Shown: positions 1 through 12,700 of the stretch, in pieces
Layout: each line of letters opens with the position of its first letter
How positions within the stretch are numbered: the stretch's first letter is position 1
DNA from: Epiperipatus broadwayi
Lineage: Eukaryota; Onychophora; Udeonychophora; Euonychophora; Peripatidae
Assembly (NCBI GenBank): GCA_028023455.1
Contig: JAQFVV010000013.1
Coordinates: 7,966,411 to 8,030,410, forward strand
DNA length: 64,000 nt
Direction of reading: 5' to 3'
Translations under genes and position numbers: made by a program
Notes under the pieces: generated by a model
The model's input: only the letters and a program-made list of their open reading frames with translations
What the model was told of the DNA's origin: nothing
Database searches by the model: none

Positions 1-2609
1 GCTTATTTTATTTATTTTTTAATATTGAAATGTAATTAGATAAGATATTATATTATTAAATCTCTGCTACTCCCTGAGCTAGTGACTTGGGCTAACGACC
101 GGAATTAATAAAAAAAAAAAAAAATTTTTTTTTTTTTTTTACTTACGTATCTGCCTACTTTATAAATTTTTCTAGGTTCAAATGCCTAGATGGCGCCCTG
201 TAGTGCAGATTATGTTAAGTAACTTTCTCCGGATCGTTACAATATGTTTGGTAGTAAAAGAGGAGGATGAACATCAGGGATGTTTGTATGTAGTAGAAAA
301 ATTTACATGTCATAATAAGCAGATACATAGATATATTATTAATTAGAATTTTCTTTTCTATATTTTATTTATTATTTACTGATTATGTATTGTTCATAAT
401 CTTATGTTTAAAAATGATAAAGATTATTTGTATATTAGTGAATAACATTTGTAAATTAATATTTGATATTTTTTTATTATTATGTTTATTCCATTCAAAT
501 ATTGTATTGTTAAAATTTTATAAGCAAAAATTCTGACATATTTCCAAAGTTGATTGTAATAAGAAACACAGAGGTTGTGAGAAAGAGAGACAAAAGTTTA
601 AAACTTGAAAAAAAGTAAAAAAAATTCCAAGGAAGAAGATATAAAAAAAAAAAAGCTTAAAAGAATCTATAACTCTCTAAGAGTATTAGAACAAATAAAA
701 AAAAACATCGCGAGGATTCTAATAATATACCTGTGGAGAATTTTCTATTATACTACTGGAATAATATAAAAATGAGGAGATCCCCCCCCCCCCAGAGGGA
801 AGCCAGCTCCAAATTTCTGTCAAATGATGATCCATATTCACTACCTTTAAAATGCCTGGATGTTATATAAGCTAAGTAATTATGATTTATTTTAAAGTAT
901 TACCAAAAATAAATAATATCAGAATGACAAAATTGTTTAAAATAAAGCTAGCTAAAATTTTCTTATTAAACGCTTGATTTTCAATTTTAAGAATTTTCTA
1001 TCAATATTCTGCAAAATAAAATTTAAAATGAAAGAGTTTATCTATTTAATCTTATATCAAGAGGATAATTTTATACTGTATAACTTTGCTATTCGCACAT
1101 ATATAATAAAATAATTCCAATGCATGCAAATGTCATTTATCACGGAATTCTATGATAAAAAAAAAAGACTATTGTCATTCTTAACAAATTATGCTTTAAC
1201 AATCGGATAGACATTTTTTTTTATGTTATAATTTACTGTTGTCTTTGAAATTGATATGTATGTTTCTTTCAACTTTTTAAAAAAAAAAACTTAACATGTA
1301 ATGATGGGATATTGATAAGTATTTTTCGTTATTGATTACAACAGATGTACAACCAATTTTTTTTTTTCTTTTAAAAAAACAAAACAATGTAACTTCATAT
1401 TATTACAATATGATAATCTATTATTTTGTATGATCTAGAAATTATTATAGGTGATTATAGATATTCGGATGTGTGCGTGATGCTATAAATATTTAAAAAA
1501 AAAATTGTATTTATTATGCTTCAATTTTGTTAATGAAGTTTATTTAAAATAAATAAAGAATTAAAACCTTGTCTTTTATAAGTTTGTTTATGTAGGAAGT
1601 GTATTGGGTGTAGTTGGAGGTAGAAATGGTCAAGAGACAATTAGATTATTTAGATTGAGTTTGGAGATATTATTTAACCCTCACGTATATAGGTATGGGT
1701 TTGGTTATTGTTTTCCCCTGCCTTTCTTTATTTTTGTATAGTTAATGTTAGATGATATACACTGATTATAACAGATAAGTGTTGTATAAATTTTTTTATG
1801 TATAAAAGATGATTGATTTATGGCATCATCCAAGTTCTATAAATAAGCTAATAAAAAGTATGTTTTAAAAATACATTATATTTATGATATTATAAAAGCA
1901 CACATATTCAAAAATATATGATTCATATATTAAATATTAGTCAATTTTGGTTTTACTGTAGAAGAAATGTAATTGGTTAGCAAGGTGCATAAAATAATAT
2001 TTTTTTTGTTTATTTATTATTTATTTTGTCTTTTATTTTTTAATAAATGTTTTATTGACTTAATAGCCCATATGAATTGCTTGATTATATACGTTCGATT
2101 CTCCATTTCCACGCGCACATATATGGTTAACATAGCATAGCCCTGAAATATATAAATTTTCCAGTATAAGTCAAATTTTATTTAATTTGTCTGGAGTTGA
2201 TAAATCTCAGTATTACAATGCCAATAATATATTTTACTTTGCTTAGAATAGATGGTGATGTGGATATAAAAGGTACCCGACCCTCATCATTATCCATAAA
2301 TGTTTTATTACTCTTATTTGCATCCTATATGAAGACCATATCCTATAACCTCAACTGAGCTAAGCCATAGAATAATTACAATATAAGAATCTTTTAAATA
2401 AGTTTAAAAGCAATTTACAATTATAAATTTTATTCTATCTTGTATAGAATTGGCGCCTGGGCATTTATAAATCTAATAAAGTGAATAAATGAAGAAGATG
2501 GAGGTTACAATATATATATATAATTTTAGTTTTAATACGTATTTATATAAATATTACTATTCTCTCCAATATGATATATATGCATTTTCAAAGCTATTTT
2601 TTTTTATAG
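1..2609. other. Non-coding DNA, probable upstream intron of RBMX2
   Basis: I see no supportable exon here. The stretch is AT-rich with homopolymer runs and ends in a TTTTTTATAG acceptor at 2609. It is inferred to be intron because the first visible RBMX2 exon starts in the middle of an RNA-recognition domain. A GATGGCGCC word near 190-200 resembles the subterminal core of the Merlin-related elements elsewhere in the window, but no paired end was found. Confidence 0.5.
782..793. repeat. Poly-C tract
   Basis: This is an uninterrupted run of 12 cytosines in otherwise very AT-rich sequence. It could be a real G-quadruplex-prone or simple-repeat site, or a sequencing or assembly weak point. No function is assigned. 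Confidence 0.7.
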
Positions 2610-2790
2610 TTACTTACTCGTACTTTACGTGTTGATCATGTAGAAAATTATCGGCAGCCCAAAGAAGATGAGCATATTGATGAAATTACAAAAAAAGTAC
2701 GTTCAGAAGGTATTGCTCCTAAATTATCATCCTCTGGTTCAGAAAAAGAAGGAAGTGATTATGATGATCAAGCTAAAAAAGTGAAAAAAG
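2610..2790 (+). CDS. RBMX2: RBMX2-like RNA-binding protein, internal exon (end of RRM and start of tail)
   Basis: The exon is 181 nt and encodes 60 residues plus one base. It is bounded by a pyrimidine-rich acceptor ending TATAG and a GTAAAG donor. The translation begins LLTRTLRVDHVENYRQPKED and continues into an acidic and lysine-rich stretch. The words RTLRVDHVENYR-PKE match the last beta strand of the RRM and the conserved adjoining segment of RBMX2 (yeast Ist3/Snu17 family). Family members sit in the activated spliceosome (RES complex in yeast) and bind pre-mRNA and partner proteins. Reading on past the donor gives a stop within five codons, so splicing is required. The exon leaves one base, which fits the two-base phase of the exon at 16621. 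Earlier exons with RNP1/RNP2 are not in the window or not recognised. Confidence 0.9.
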
Positions 2791-3259
2791 GTAAAGGTGT
2801 TTAAGAGTTGTTATCTACTATTATTTTTTTTTCTGTTGACATAAATGTCATATTTCCCGTCACATTTAGTGCATGCACAATTTAACAATGGTTATTTAGA
2901 CAAAAAAATGTATGGTCTATGATTTAAATTCTGCTGAGATTTTTTTTATAGAGAGAGACAATTCTATTACAACTTATTGTTATTTTCCTACTAGTTACAA
3001 CTACATACGGCATTAATATTGACTTCCATTTATTTCTTGTCTTATATCGTTATGTCATTATGCTAGAAGAAAATATATTTTTCTAACCTTTAATTTTTAT
3101 ATAACTTTTTTATATATCCTTATAGTGGCTTAATATTATCTAATAATACTCGTAATCTTTTTTTTTTTGTGCATGTGGAGAAAACTTAAATGCACGCTTA
3201 AATAAAATTGGTAAGGATTTGACAGCATAATAATAATATATAAAGCATGCTATCTTTGC

Positions 3260-3870
3260 TTGCAGTCATAGATGAAGAAATCTAGAAGAAATTATTGATG
3301 TTGAATTTAATAACCATTACCAAATGACTGAAGAGGATTGTAATAAATAGAATAGTAAATAATATTGATGAAGAAATTAACAAGAAATATCTTTAGAAAA
3401 GAGAAACTATCTAAATCATAGGAATATCCTTTATTGACAATTGAATCAGCAGAAATAGTTGATATACTAACGCCTTACTTAGCAGATATCTTCAGTTTGC
3501 ATGATGATATGAGAGGATTTAGAGATATATAATTGGATAGAAAAAGCATTTTTTTTTTTGTTAATGATAAAAATAAAGCTGTCATTTTTTCTTAGCATTT
3601 ATCTATTTTATCAGGTTACTTAATAAAATATAATAAATTCAACCATCCCATGAGTTTCTATTATGAGGGTTAAAACATTGAATTGTAAATCTATCTAAAA
3701 AAGTATGTTGCAACAAATATCCATTGTATGCAAAGTAAATTGAAATTTCAAATCTATATAATTAGTGTCTTGGATTTAAAACCTCAAAATTTTTAACATT
3801 GAACAAATGGCATTCTTTGTTAGCAATTTCTAATACTGATGAAGATTATTTAAGTAGAAACAGTCATGCA
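3260..3870 (+). pseudogene. Degenerate coding-like patch, unrecognised
   Basis: Several short open stretches on the + strand look protein-like but are interrupted by stops and frameshifts. The clearest is about 3428-3532, which reads PLLTIESAEIVDILTPYL and then a further 17 residues before TAA. Around 3285-3350 another frame gives LEEIIDVEFNNHYQMTEEDC. Around 3810-3860 a third gives WHSLLAISNTDEDYLSR. A TTTGCTTGCAG acceptor-like site precedes the patch. Composition is less AT-extreme than the surroundings. I do not recognise the family. It could be a decayed transposase or a retro-pseudogene, and it abuts the 3' end of the antisense LINE. Confidence 0.3.
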
Positions 3871-4184
3871 ATGTGATGCACTATGGCTTCTTCTTTATAG
3901 GAGTCAGGAATCTCAGCCACTATGCCCAGAGAAACCTGTTAGCCACCTTATCTTCCTTTTCCATTCCCCATCCTAAGTTTTTCCCATATTCTTCTCTATC
4001 CTGCTCCATCCCATTTCCACAATATTATCTTTGTCTATTCTATGGCCATTATATCTAAATCCCCCTTATCTTTTTCCAAACTTAGCATAAAAACTAAGAA
4101 TCCATTTTCTGTATAATCACTTTGTTTATATTTATACTCCCACAACTTCATTATTTGTATGCTTTCTGCTTGTAAGCATTTACA

Positions 4185-7100
4185 TTAAATTAACAGATGC
4201 CTAATATTTTCCATGCCTTCCTTACATAACTTGTAGACTAAATCACCCACATTTCTCAATTTATGTGTATATTCCCTTGTTGCTAACAATCCTGTTTGAG
4301 CCTTAAACAGTAAACTACTTTCCTTGCTATTATCATAAATTAACTCACACCCAATATTCTGTTTACTTCTATATATATTTAAACTCTTTTTACTCTCCAT
4401 ACTAGTTCTCCAACTCTCCTATTTTTTATTAATGCATCTATTCTTCTATCCCATTCTTTGCCACTATAACACTCAACAATTCTCTTAACACAATCATCCC
4501 ATCTTTTGTACAAGTATACTGACATAAAGTCTTTATCCAAATCTTCTGCATACCATACTACCTTTTTCACCCATCTTATTGCCTGTCCTTTACTCATAAC
4601 CCAATTAAATACTATTTTGGCTATTCTCTTACTATCCATAAATTGCAATCTACCGAACATTTTCATTTTGCTTTTTGCATCTCTCATATAAAAACTTGAC
4701 AATCCCATTTCTCCTTGAATTGCCTCCTTTGATATCCACACATCTGCATCTAATGCATGTCTTCCTACTTCTCTTTGTACTTTTTCTAAGTAATCTAACA
4801 TCCCTTTACTAACACATCGTTACCATAAGTTAACCCTGTTACTGCCACTCTTTTCCATACAATTCTTGCTACATCATATTTATTATATGAAAATACTGTT
4901 AAATTTTTTAATCAGTCTCTTTCTTTTCTTTGCTTCATTTATCAATTTTTTCTCACATTCATCTAAGCAATTTCTCTGATTACTTAAGATGATTTCCAAA
5001 TAGTTATATCTATTCACCACATTTAACATTATATCCCCCAATAGAAATTCTTTCTCTTTTCCCAGCATTTATCATCATTACTTTTGATTTTTCTTTACTA
5101 AATTTGATCCCCATCTCTTTATCCACCCTTGCACAAGTCTTCAGCATAACTTCCATATCTTCCCTACTTTCTGTGCACAAGAAGATATTGTCAGCAAATA
5201 AAAAAAAAACCCCCCTTCCCCCTTTTAAAAAAATTCCTTCCCCCCTCCCTAATCTTTCTATTTCTCTTCTCCATTTCTCTCAAATATAACAAAAACAAAA
5301 TAGGTGACATAGAGCATCCTTGCCTTAGTCCCACTCCATTTTTAACTCTAACTGATTCTATATTTCCTAATTGATACATATAGTAATTATTTTCATACAA
5401 TCTCTTAATAAGATCCACTAAAGCTCCATTCATTCCCAAATTTACTAAACTTACCCATAATCTATTTCTATTTACTCTATTATATGCCTTCTCTATATCT
5501 ATAAAGACCATATATAACTGTCTACCTGTATTCCTATTCATATCTATAAGTTGTGTGACTACAAATAAACTATCTCCTATATGCCATCTGATCCAAAACC
5601 TCCTTGCATTGCACCCACTATATTATTTTCTTCCATCCTTCCTGCCACCATATATGCAAAAATTTTATATAACACTGACATTACCACTATCGGTCTATAA
5701 TTGTTTAACTTTCTATGACCCTTACCCTTTCCTTTAAATAATAGCCTTACTCTTGTATTATTCCAGCTATCTGGAAATTCTCTGTTCTGTGTCATCTTAT
5801 TAAAACATGATAATAGATTTAATTTTGCCCTATTTTTCAAATTCATCACCATCTCTGCTGCCCATCTATCTAAACTTCTTGCCTTTCCATTTTTCAATTT
5901 CTTCCCTGCCTCATTCAATTCATTTTCTGTAAACCTAATATTTCCATTACTATATGCTTTTATGTTTATCATTGTCCTTCACATCCAACATCTTTTCTAT
6001 ATCCATTACATATTTATTTAAGATTGTTTCTAATTCTTCTTTAGAGCTACACTCTTTTTCCTCATCATCTAGTAATACTATTTCTCTCTTCCCTACATTC
6101 CTTTTAATATATTTCCAAATTTTTTACTTCCATCTCTTCCACTTTAATTAATATCTTCCCAATAATTTACTATTTAATTTCACTCTTTTTCTATAATTAT
6201 CTATTTTAACCAACTTCTTTTTTAAAAAAATAGTTTTGCCATTTAATATTAATATCTTTTTCACTTTCTTTGTTTTTAATAGCACATTTATATTCTCTGC
6301 ATCCTTTTTTCCTCTTTTACACTTTTTACTAATTCTCACTTTTATTCTTCTGAATATTCTCACCTAAAAACCTATTTGCCACTTTTTCTACTTCACCATA
6401 CCAGTCCTTATATCCATCCCTGACAAACTCTTCCATGATTTTTTCTGCTTTTATTTTATATTCTTCTAACTTATTCTTATCATTCATTCTCCATCCACAT
6501 CTTTCACTATCCTTTCTACTTTTATTACTATTTTCCATCACATTACTAACCATTTCTATTATAAAGAAATTATGATCACTATTACATACTCTCTCTTCAT
6601 TATCAAACACTTTAATTTTCCATACTTTATTCATTCCCTCTTTCTCTACTAATACATAATCTATTGTGTGAAATATATTATTTCTAGACCATGTGTATTG
6701 CCTCTCATAAATATTTGATAAATTTCCAATGCTCAAATTCACTCTTTGACAAAAATTTTCAAAAGCTGTCCATTCTTGTTATCCATATCATCAATTTCTT
6801 CAATATCAGCCCATTCATATCCCCTATAACCATTATTTTCTCTTCCCCTTTTTTTTGAAACTCTGTATATCCTTAACTAGGCATTCATATATGCTACTGT
6901 TCCACTCCATTATAGTTTGACTATCTCCAGTGGCCATATACACTATAGCCACCATCCATTCTTGTCTTCCTAACCTTATCTCAAACCACAAATGTTCTTG
7001 ACACTTTACAGTATTTAAATATTTTTTTGACATAACTCCTATACCACCATCCCTTTTTTCTTTTCTTTTCTATTTATACTCTGCCATACCAAATCTTCCA

Positions 7101-7337
7101 GTGTAGGTTCTTCTTCTCTTAGATGTGTTTCCACTACTGCTAATACGTCTTTTTAACTGCTTTGTTTAATTCCAACCACTTTTCTGGTCTCCTACTACCT
7201 TGCATATTCAAATATCCAATTTTAACAATTTCTTCCTTTCTTACTACTCTTTTATAAATTCTTTTGACTCTTTCTTCTCTATTACATTTGTAATTAGCTT
7301 GTTTATCATTAGTTTTACAGACCCATTCCCTCTCCAC
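4185..7337 (-). pseudogene. LINE ORF2: apurinic-like endonuclease plus reverse transcriptase, broken
   Basis: The N-terminal endonuclease starts near 7230 with VKIGYLNMQGSRRPEKW. A different frame continues VLAVVETHLREEEP, and near 6650-6570 come IDYVLVEKEG and SDHNFFIIEM, matching the EEP fold. RT motifs follow: FPDSWNNTRVRLLFKGKGKG then LNNYRPIVVMSVLYKIFAYM (5577-5972), MVFIDIEKAYNRVNRNRLW and GLRQGCSMSPILFLLYL (5191-5541). The catalytic box reads FADN rather than FADD (about 5180-5195) and is reached only after a frameshift in an A/T run. A C-terminal thumb and LINE-specific tail continue to about 4185 in three more frames. The gene is an inactive relic and its clade is inferred from ORF1. 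Confidence 0.8.
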
Positions 7338-7469
7338 ATCTACATTTATATCTGAATCAGCTATCCTTTGTTTACTTCTTACATCCCATCCATTCTTAAC
7401 CTTCTTTTTGATAATACTGTAATTTAAAACCCTACCCCCCTTTATAAGTTTCCCAAACTATAATATTTT

Positions 7470-8440
7470 TCATAAATCAAACCTCCCTAATGCTTCACTT
7501 CCTTGTTTTGCTAAGTGCAATCCATCTTTACTATATAACTCCCTCTTACTAATAAAAAAATCCCACACATCCACAAACATATACATTATTTCTCTCACAT
7601 AATTTTTTCAATCTCTCATTTATAGAACATGCCCTATCTAACATATACCTATTGTCAAATCTTGGTAGTAATCCAACTACTCCTATTCTTCCTTTAACCT
7701 TATTCAAACTACTAATCAATTCTTTGTACTCATCCATTACTCTCTCTGATGGCTCTGACAAATTATTTGTCCCTACCATAACATAAATATCTCTACTCCC
7801 CTGTTTCTTTACCTTGTCTGTAACATCCCTAATTCTAGCTCCAGGCAAACATATTCTTACATACCTATTTCTATTTTCCCTTGCAATTACATCTTCATAT
7901 CCTCTAATTAGTGAGTCCCCTATCAAGACTGTCTCATAGTTTACTTTCCCTACTTCATCTGTAACATTCTCTTCCACCTTCTGGACTTCCTTATCTATTT
8001 CTATTCATTAATTTCTTGATCTACTCATACTTCATGTCTAATACTTTTAATTTTACTTCTACATCCTTTACCTCTTCCTCTATCTTACTTATTCTTTGCC
8101 TAACTATCTCCATTGCACTACTTATTTTGTCATCCATATCTGTTGTCACTCCACTAAATATATACTCTATTCTATATTCCTTAACTACATTTTCCTCCAT
8201 TTCTCCTGACTTTTTCTTTAAACTATCTACACTTAGAAACCATTTTTTCATCTCTTTTATCACATTTATACATGATCTACACAACCATACACCTTTTACA
8301 TCCTTCCTAGTCTTATTTAAGCATTTCAAATTCCTTATCACATATGGTACACTCTACCAAAGCATGCCTAATTTCCTTCTGACCATCATATATACATTGT
8401 GGGTTACAAATGCAATCCATATTTCCTTATTTTTCAATTC
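7470..8440 (-). pseudogene. LINE ORF1: PHD-like zinc finger, coiled coil and SGNH esterase
   Basis: Reading the - strand from 8440, a cysteine-rich segment gives DCICNPQC, then HALVECTICDKEF, then after a frameshift CLNKTRKDVKGVWLCRSC. Together these form the Cys/His spacing of a PHD finger. A Glu/Lys-rich segment at about 8265-8021 predicts a coiled coil. From 7977 the translation has the SGNH/GDSL blocks: GDSLIRGYEDVI with the nucleophile Ser, MVGTNNLSE with block III, and after a frameshift in a T-run near 7555, KDGLHLAKQG with the Asp and His. Family knowledge: ORF1 proteins of this type bind LINE RNA, and the esterase may contact membranes or lipids. At least two frameshifts prevent translation of the whole product. 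Confidence 0.7.
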
Positions 8441-8781
8441 CCCTACTCTATATTTAAATTTATGATTTTTCTACTACTCTTCAAATCTTTTTATACAAAA
8501 GCAAAAAAACTTTTTTTAAATGACCATCGATAAACATGTGCTCCGCTAACCTTACATCTCAAATGTTACCCTCTTTCTCAAATAAATCATTCTCTTTCTT
8601 AACTAGTTCAGTTTTCAGGCGCCATATTGAATTTTTTAAAAAACTGACCTGAGACATAACTTTCACGTTGACTTCAGTTTTAATAATGTTAGAGCAAAAA
8701 AATTTACATTAATAGAAACTAGAAAAACAAAGGAAAACAATAAATGTAAGACAAATAGTGATAATCTTTTAAAAAATAAGG

Positions 8782-8873
8782 AAAAAAAGAAATCTCAACA
8801 TCCGACAAGTTTAAATTACATCTTCAGAAAAAAAGAAATCTCAACATCCGACAAGTTTAAATTACATCTTCAG
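8782..8873. repeat. Perfect tandem duplication, 2 x 46 bp
   Basis: Units 8782-8827 and 8828-8873 appear identical over 46 bases, each ending ATTACATCTTCAG. The duplication is recent because the copies have not diverged in a fast-drifting AT-rich intron. Confidence 0.9.
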
Positions 8874-9558
8874 TGATAATTTCTTTGTATTCCTCACAAA
8901 ATTATCTTTCAAACCATATATAATACTTCTTATCTGAGATAATCCATAGCTTCAGAATCTCCAAAACAAGTCGCATATGAATTCTTCATTTTTATCTTGT
9001 ACCCCAAAAGTTACCAAATTTCAAAGGCGTCTTATAAGAAAAAGATTCATTCTAATAAAAGATACAAAACAAATCATTTCCAGAAGATAGATATGCATTT
9101 GTCATCATAGCAATTGGCTTCTTATCTTTCTAAAACTAGAAATTGTAGGCTACTGTCTGTATCACTGATAAAATGAGTTTCATCTCTTCATTTTATATTA
9201 TTTTGTGTACATCAGTGATGTTTATATTCTTTATGCACACCAGTTATGCTATCTTATTATATTTATTGTCCCACAAAGATATAATTTATTTGCATATAGC
9301 TCATTTGCTAGCTATAGACTTGAAAATAATGTGATGCAAAATGTGGCAAAACAACTACTGACTCCACAGCATGAGTATCAAGGCATAGGCAAGAATCAGA
9401 ATAATTCTTTGTCTGCATACAATTTCATGTGGTATATGCATACCATTGTGGCTATTACTACACAGACATCATTTGAAATCTCTCTTTTATTGGTTTTAAG
9501 TGTTTATATTTTCACATGGTACTATGTCCAGTAAATTTTGTGAATGCTTTATCAACTG

Positions 9559-9720
9559 CAACCTTTCTGTATATTTGATTATGTTTTTAAAATTTACATT
9601 GCACTGCTCTATATATGTAAATCATTACTTGTTATACAACCTTTCTGTACATTTGATTATCAGATTTTAAAATTTACATTGCACTGCTCTATATATGTAA
9701 ATCAATTACTTGTTATACAA
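9559..9720. repeat. Tandem duplication, about 2 x 80 bp
   Basis: Units 9559-9636 and 9637-9717 both begin CAACCTTTCTGTA and contain ATTGCACTGCTCTATATATG. A third unit start (CAAC) follows. The copies differ by a few substitutions and small indels. Two short open frames here (9205-9534 and 9544-9762) show no recognisable domain and are not called. Confidence 0.85.
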
Positions 9721-12700
9721 CACGCAAGAGTAAAGACACAAAATTACTTAACATATGAATAATAATTTATATACCATATAATAAAGAGCATAAATGATTT
9801 TAATATTATATTATTTATATATTACATACACACATCAATATAAATGCAAATTAATAAATTATGTTAATAAATTTAAAATATTATTAAAAAAATTTAAAAA
9901 ATCTACTTACGATATATAATGCGAATGACCTGCATATTTTTAATCCATTTTCACTATATCAGACTGTTTATAATTTTCTGCCTTTATCGCTTCGTGTAAA
10001 CTAGAAAATTGACCAAAATAGAAAAAAATTAAATCCACCTATTTAAAAAAAAACTTCATAAAAAATCCAAATTTCTTCTGATTTCAATCGAAAAGATGGC
10101 ATTTAAAAGATATTTTTATGACGGATCAAATGCCCATATTTCTGTTGATGAGAGTGGTGGGTCATGTGAAAGTCTATGCTCATATACCCTATATATTACA
10201 TATATAGACACAGGTATATAATAAGCCTGTGTTTCAGTTAGTAATTTAAAAAAGAAAATGAAATTTCAACCAATCAGCTACAACGCGCGACTGGCATACT
10301 GTTCTGTACCAAATCGTTAAATTGAAAAATTCTTTAATAGCAAGCCTACTAATAATGAACTAATCTTATGTATGAACTTCGTTTTAAAACCTCCTTGCAT
10401 TAAACATACACATGAAAAAAATATTTTTTCTTTTAATCAAGAGGAGCATTTATAACAATGCCATCTAGTTTTCATTGCTTAAATATGCCTATGGTGGATA
10501 AATACATTGCATATAACATCTGAAATATATCGACAACTATAATAAGAGCGGCATCTATTATATTATTTCTATATATGGTGAGGCTGCTATAATAAAGCTT
10601 GTAGAATGAACAGGCAATACAACAAATACTTTTTCTCAATAAATTATGATTTGTATTTCAAATGCCAATGTATGGAATGAATATTAGAATCATCTTTGTC
10701 ATATAAGACTTAGTTATATATTTAATACTGTTACTTTTCATATTGGATTTTTTTTATATATATTCTCTTGGGAGTGTATAGTAAAATAATTTTAGCTGTG
10801 AGCTATAAAAGCATAATTCAAAAGCTGATTAATAATAATTTAAAAAAAAAAAAAAAATATTTCAAAGTAAAATGGTAATAACAATATCAAAAAGTGATAA
10901 TCATGGAATCATTCAATCTCTAGTGGTGAAAATATTCAGGATATTTTTTAAAAAGATTCTTTTAGATGTGTAGACTGAAATGATTTTAAGTTTATTAAGC
11001 AATAATAGCAGAATTTGAAAACTGATATAATGCTGATAATTAAAAAAAAAAAAGGGAAAATTTAGAAATAAAATATAGAACACTGGTGGAAATTCAAGTA
11101 CTAAACATAGAATCACCAAATATGATGAACGCCATTGGCTAAAATAATATTGTTAGATTTGCTCCTACTTGATATAGTAACTACATATATAAAACTTTTC
11201 AATTTGTTTCAGCTTCGAGTAAAGCATCAGACATCTTTATCATATTGTGTGAACTTATTTGCATATAGTCTTTTTTTTTTTTGCAATTTGTTCACTTTTA
11301 CTAATTTTTTAAAAATCTTTTCATAAATATTAATTTTAATCATAAGTCAGACAAGTTAAATTCATTGTTGAAGTTAAAAAAACCCCCGATCATTTCTAAA
11401 GAGAACTATAAAAAGATTTGGTGAGTTAAGTTCTAAATATGATAAAGCTAAATTATCAATCAAAATAATTTTATAAATTAAAAAATGCTCATAATAGAAA
11501 TTTCTAGATTAAGCATTGTACATTTTAACATTGTGGAACAAAGAGAAACTTTTGCTAATGTCAATTAATCAAAAGCAAATAGCAAGTGATAGCATCAACG
11601 AGGTGACCATTTGTGAGGTCAAATAATTATTTGAAAATTTTTTTGTTATGTTTCGTAGTACAAGTACTGTTTTTGCGGAACTTATGGCTAGAAAAGTATG
11701 ATTAGGAAAAGTACTGGATTACAGAGTATTATAAAGCATGGTAGAAATTCTGAAATCAATATATGAATTTTTATTGCTCGTTTATATTTTATGCTTTTAA
11801 AAGATGAATTTAGTTTTCATTAAAATCTAATTCAGCAAATAATTTTATATGTATATTTACATTTTTGCCTTTTTTCTATGTAAATAATTGTTTTGAATGG
11901 CATTTTTGATCTAGGCTGGACCTGCAACAATTATCCTTACATAAATGTATTTCAGTGTAAACTACAACAAATGGAATAACATAATGAGCTGGAATCAAGT
12001 AATTTGTTATATGAGATCTCACTATGTATATATTATAAGCTTTCCTTATCCTAATCCAGTTATTCAGAACTAGGGTTATTTGTGTTTATATATGTATATA
12101 TCTATAGGCAATAAAGCCAATTACTCAAGGCTTATCTCTACAGGAGTGTCCAATAAGTTTAGGTTCATAGGATTAATGTATATTTTTATACAATTTGATA
12201 TATCTGAGGAAATAAGAATGAAAATGCAAATAAATACTTTTTGAAAATCAAAGAGAAGCAGCTGCAAAATTTTACATTTAGGTTTTAAGATGAACTGATA
12301 GTAAATTTACTATTATCTATGTTCTTTGTAGCAAGAGTTGTGAAATGTAATTTCTCTATTGAATGTCTCTCATAATACTAATTTCATTAAAAAGCATTGC
12401 TGTAAGCAGCACCCATATAATCTTCAACTATTATAAAAATTAAGTAAAAATAAATATGACTGAGATGGAGGCAAAATAAGACTGTTGAACATTTGCATAA
12501 ATTTATTATAAAAACCTGCATTGTCATTCTCTTGACATCATTGTTTGTTGTCCAAATAAAATTAATAAATTTCTATATTGAGAATAGTAGATACTTTGAG
12601 TCATTTAAATGAACGCTTTATCTTTTTTTCTTTGATGCTAGACTTGTGGAATCTCCTTAATATATAGAGAATGAAAAAAATGTGATCATTACATTTACTA

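Larger units (their letters stand above)
3873..8470 (-). mobile_element. CR1-like LINE (non-LTR retrotransposon), decayed
   Basis: The element runs on the - strand, antisense to RBMX2. In order it shows an ORF1 with a PHD-like finger, coiled coil and SGNH esterase, then an ORF2 with endonuclease and reverse transcriptase. ORF1 combining PHD and esterase domains is known in the CR1 group, hence the call. Multiple frameshifts and an altered catalytic motif show it is dead. Boundaries are estimates: the 3' side ends somewhere near 3873, and the 5' side lies at or beyond 8470. No flanking target duplication was identified. Confidence 0.8.

Noticed and set aside
3873-4058. 61-aa open frame on + strand
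   Set aside because: It is antisense to the 3' end of the CR1-like LINE and has no domain; a shadow.
8016-8465. 149-aa hydrophobic open frame on + strand
   Set aside because: It is the complement of the Glu/Lys-rich LINE ORF1 coiled coil, which yields Phe/Leu/Ser-rich antisense translation.
9205-9534. 109-aa open frame on + strand
   Set aside because: No recognisable domain, AT-driven composition, inside an intron, and next to tandem duplications.
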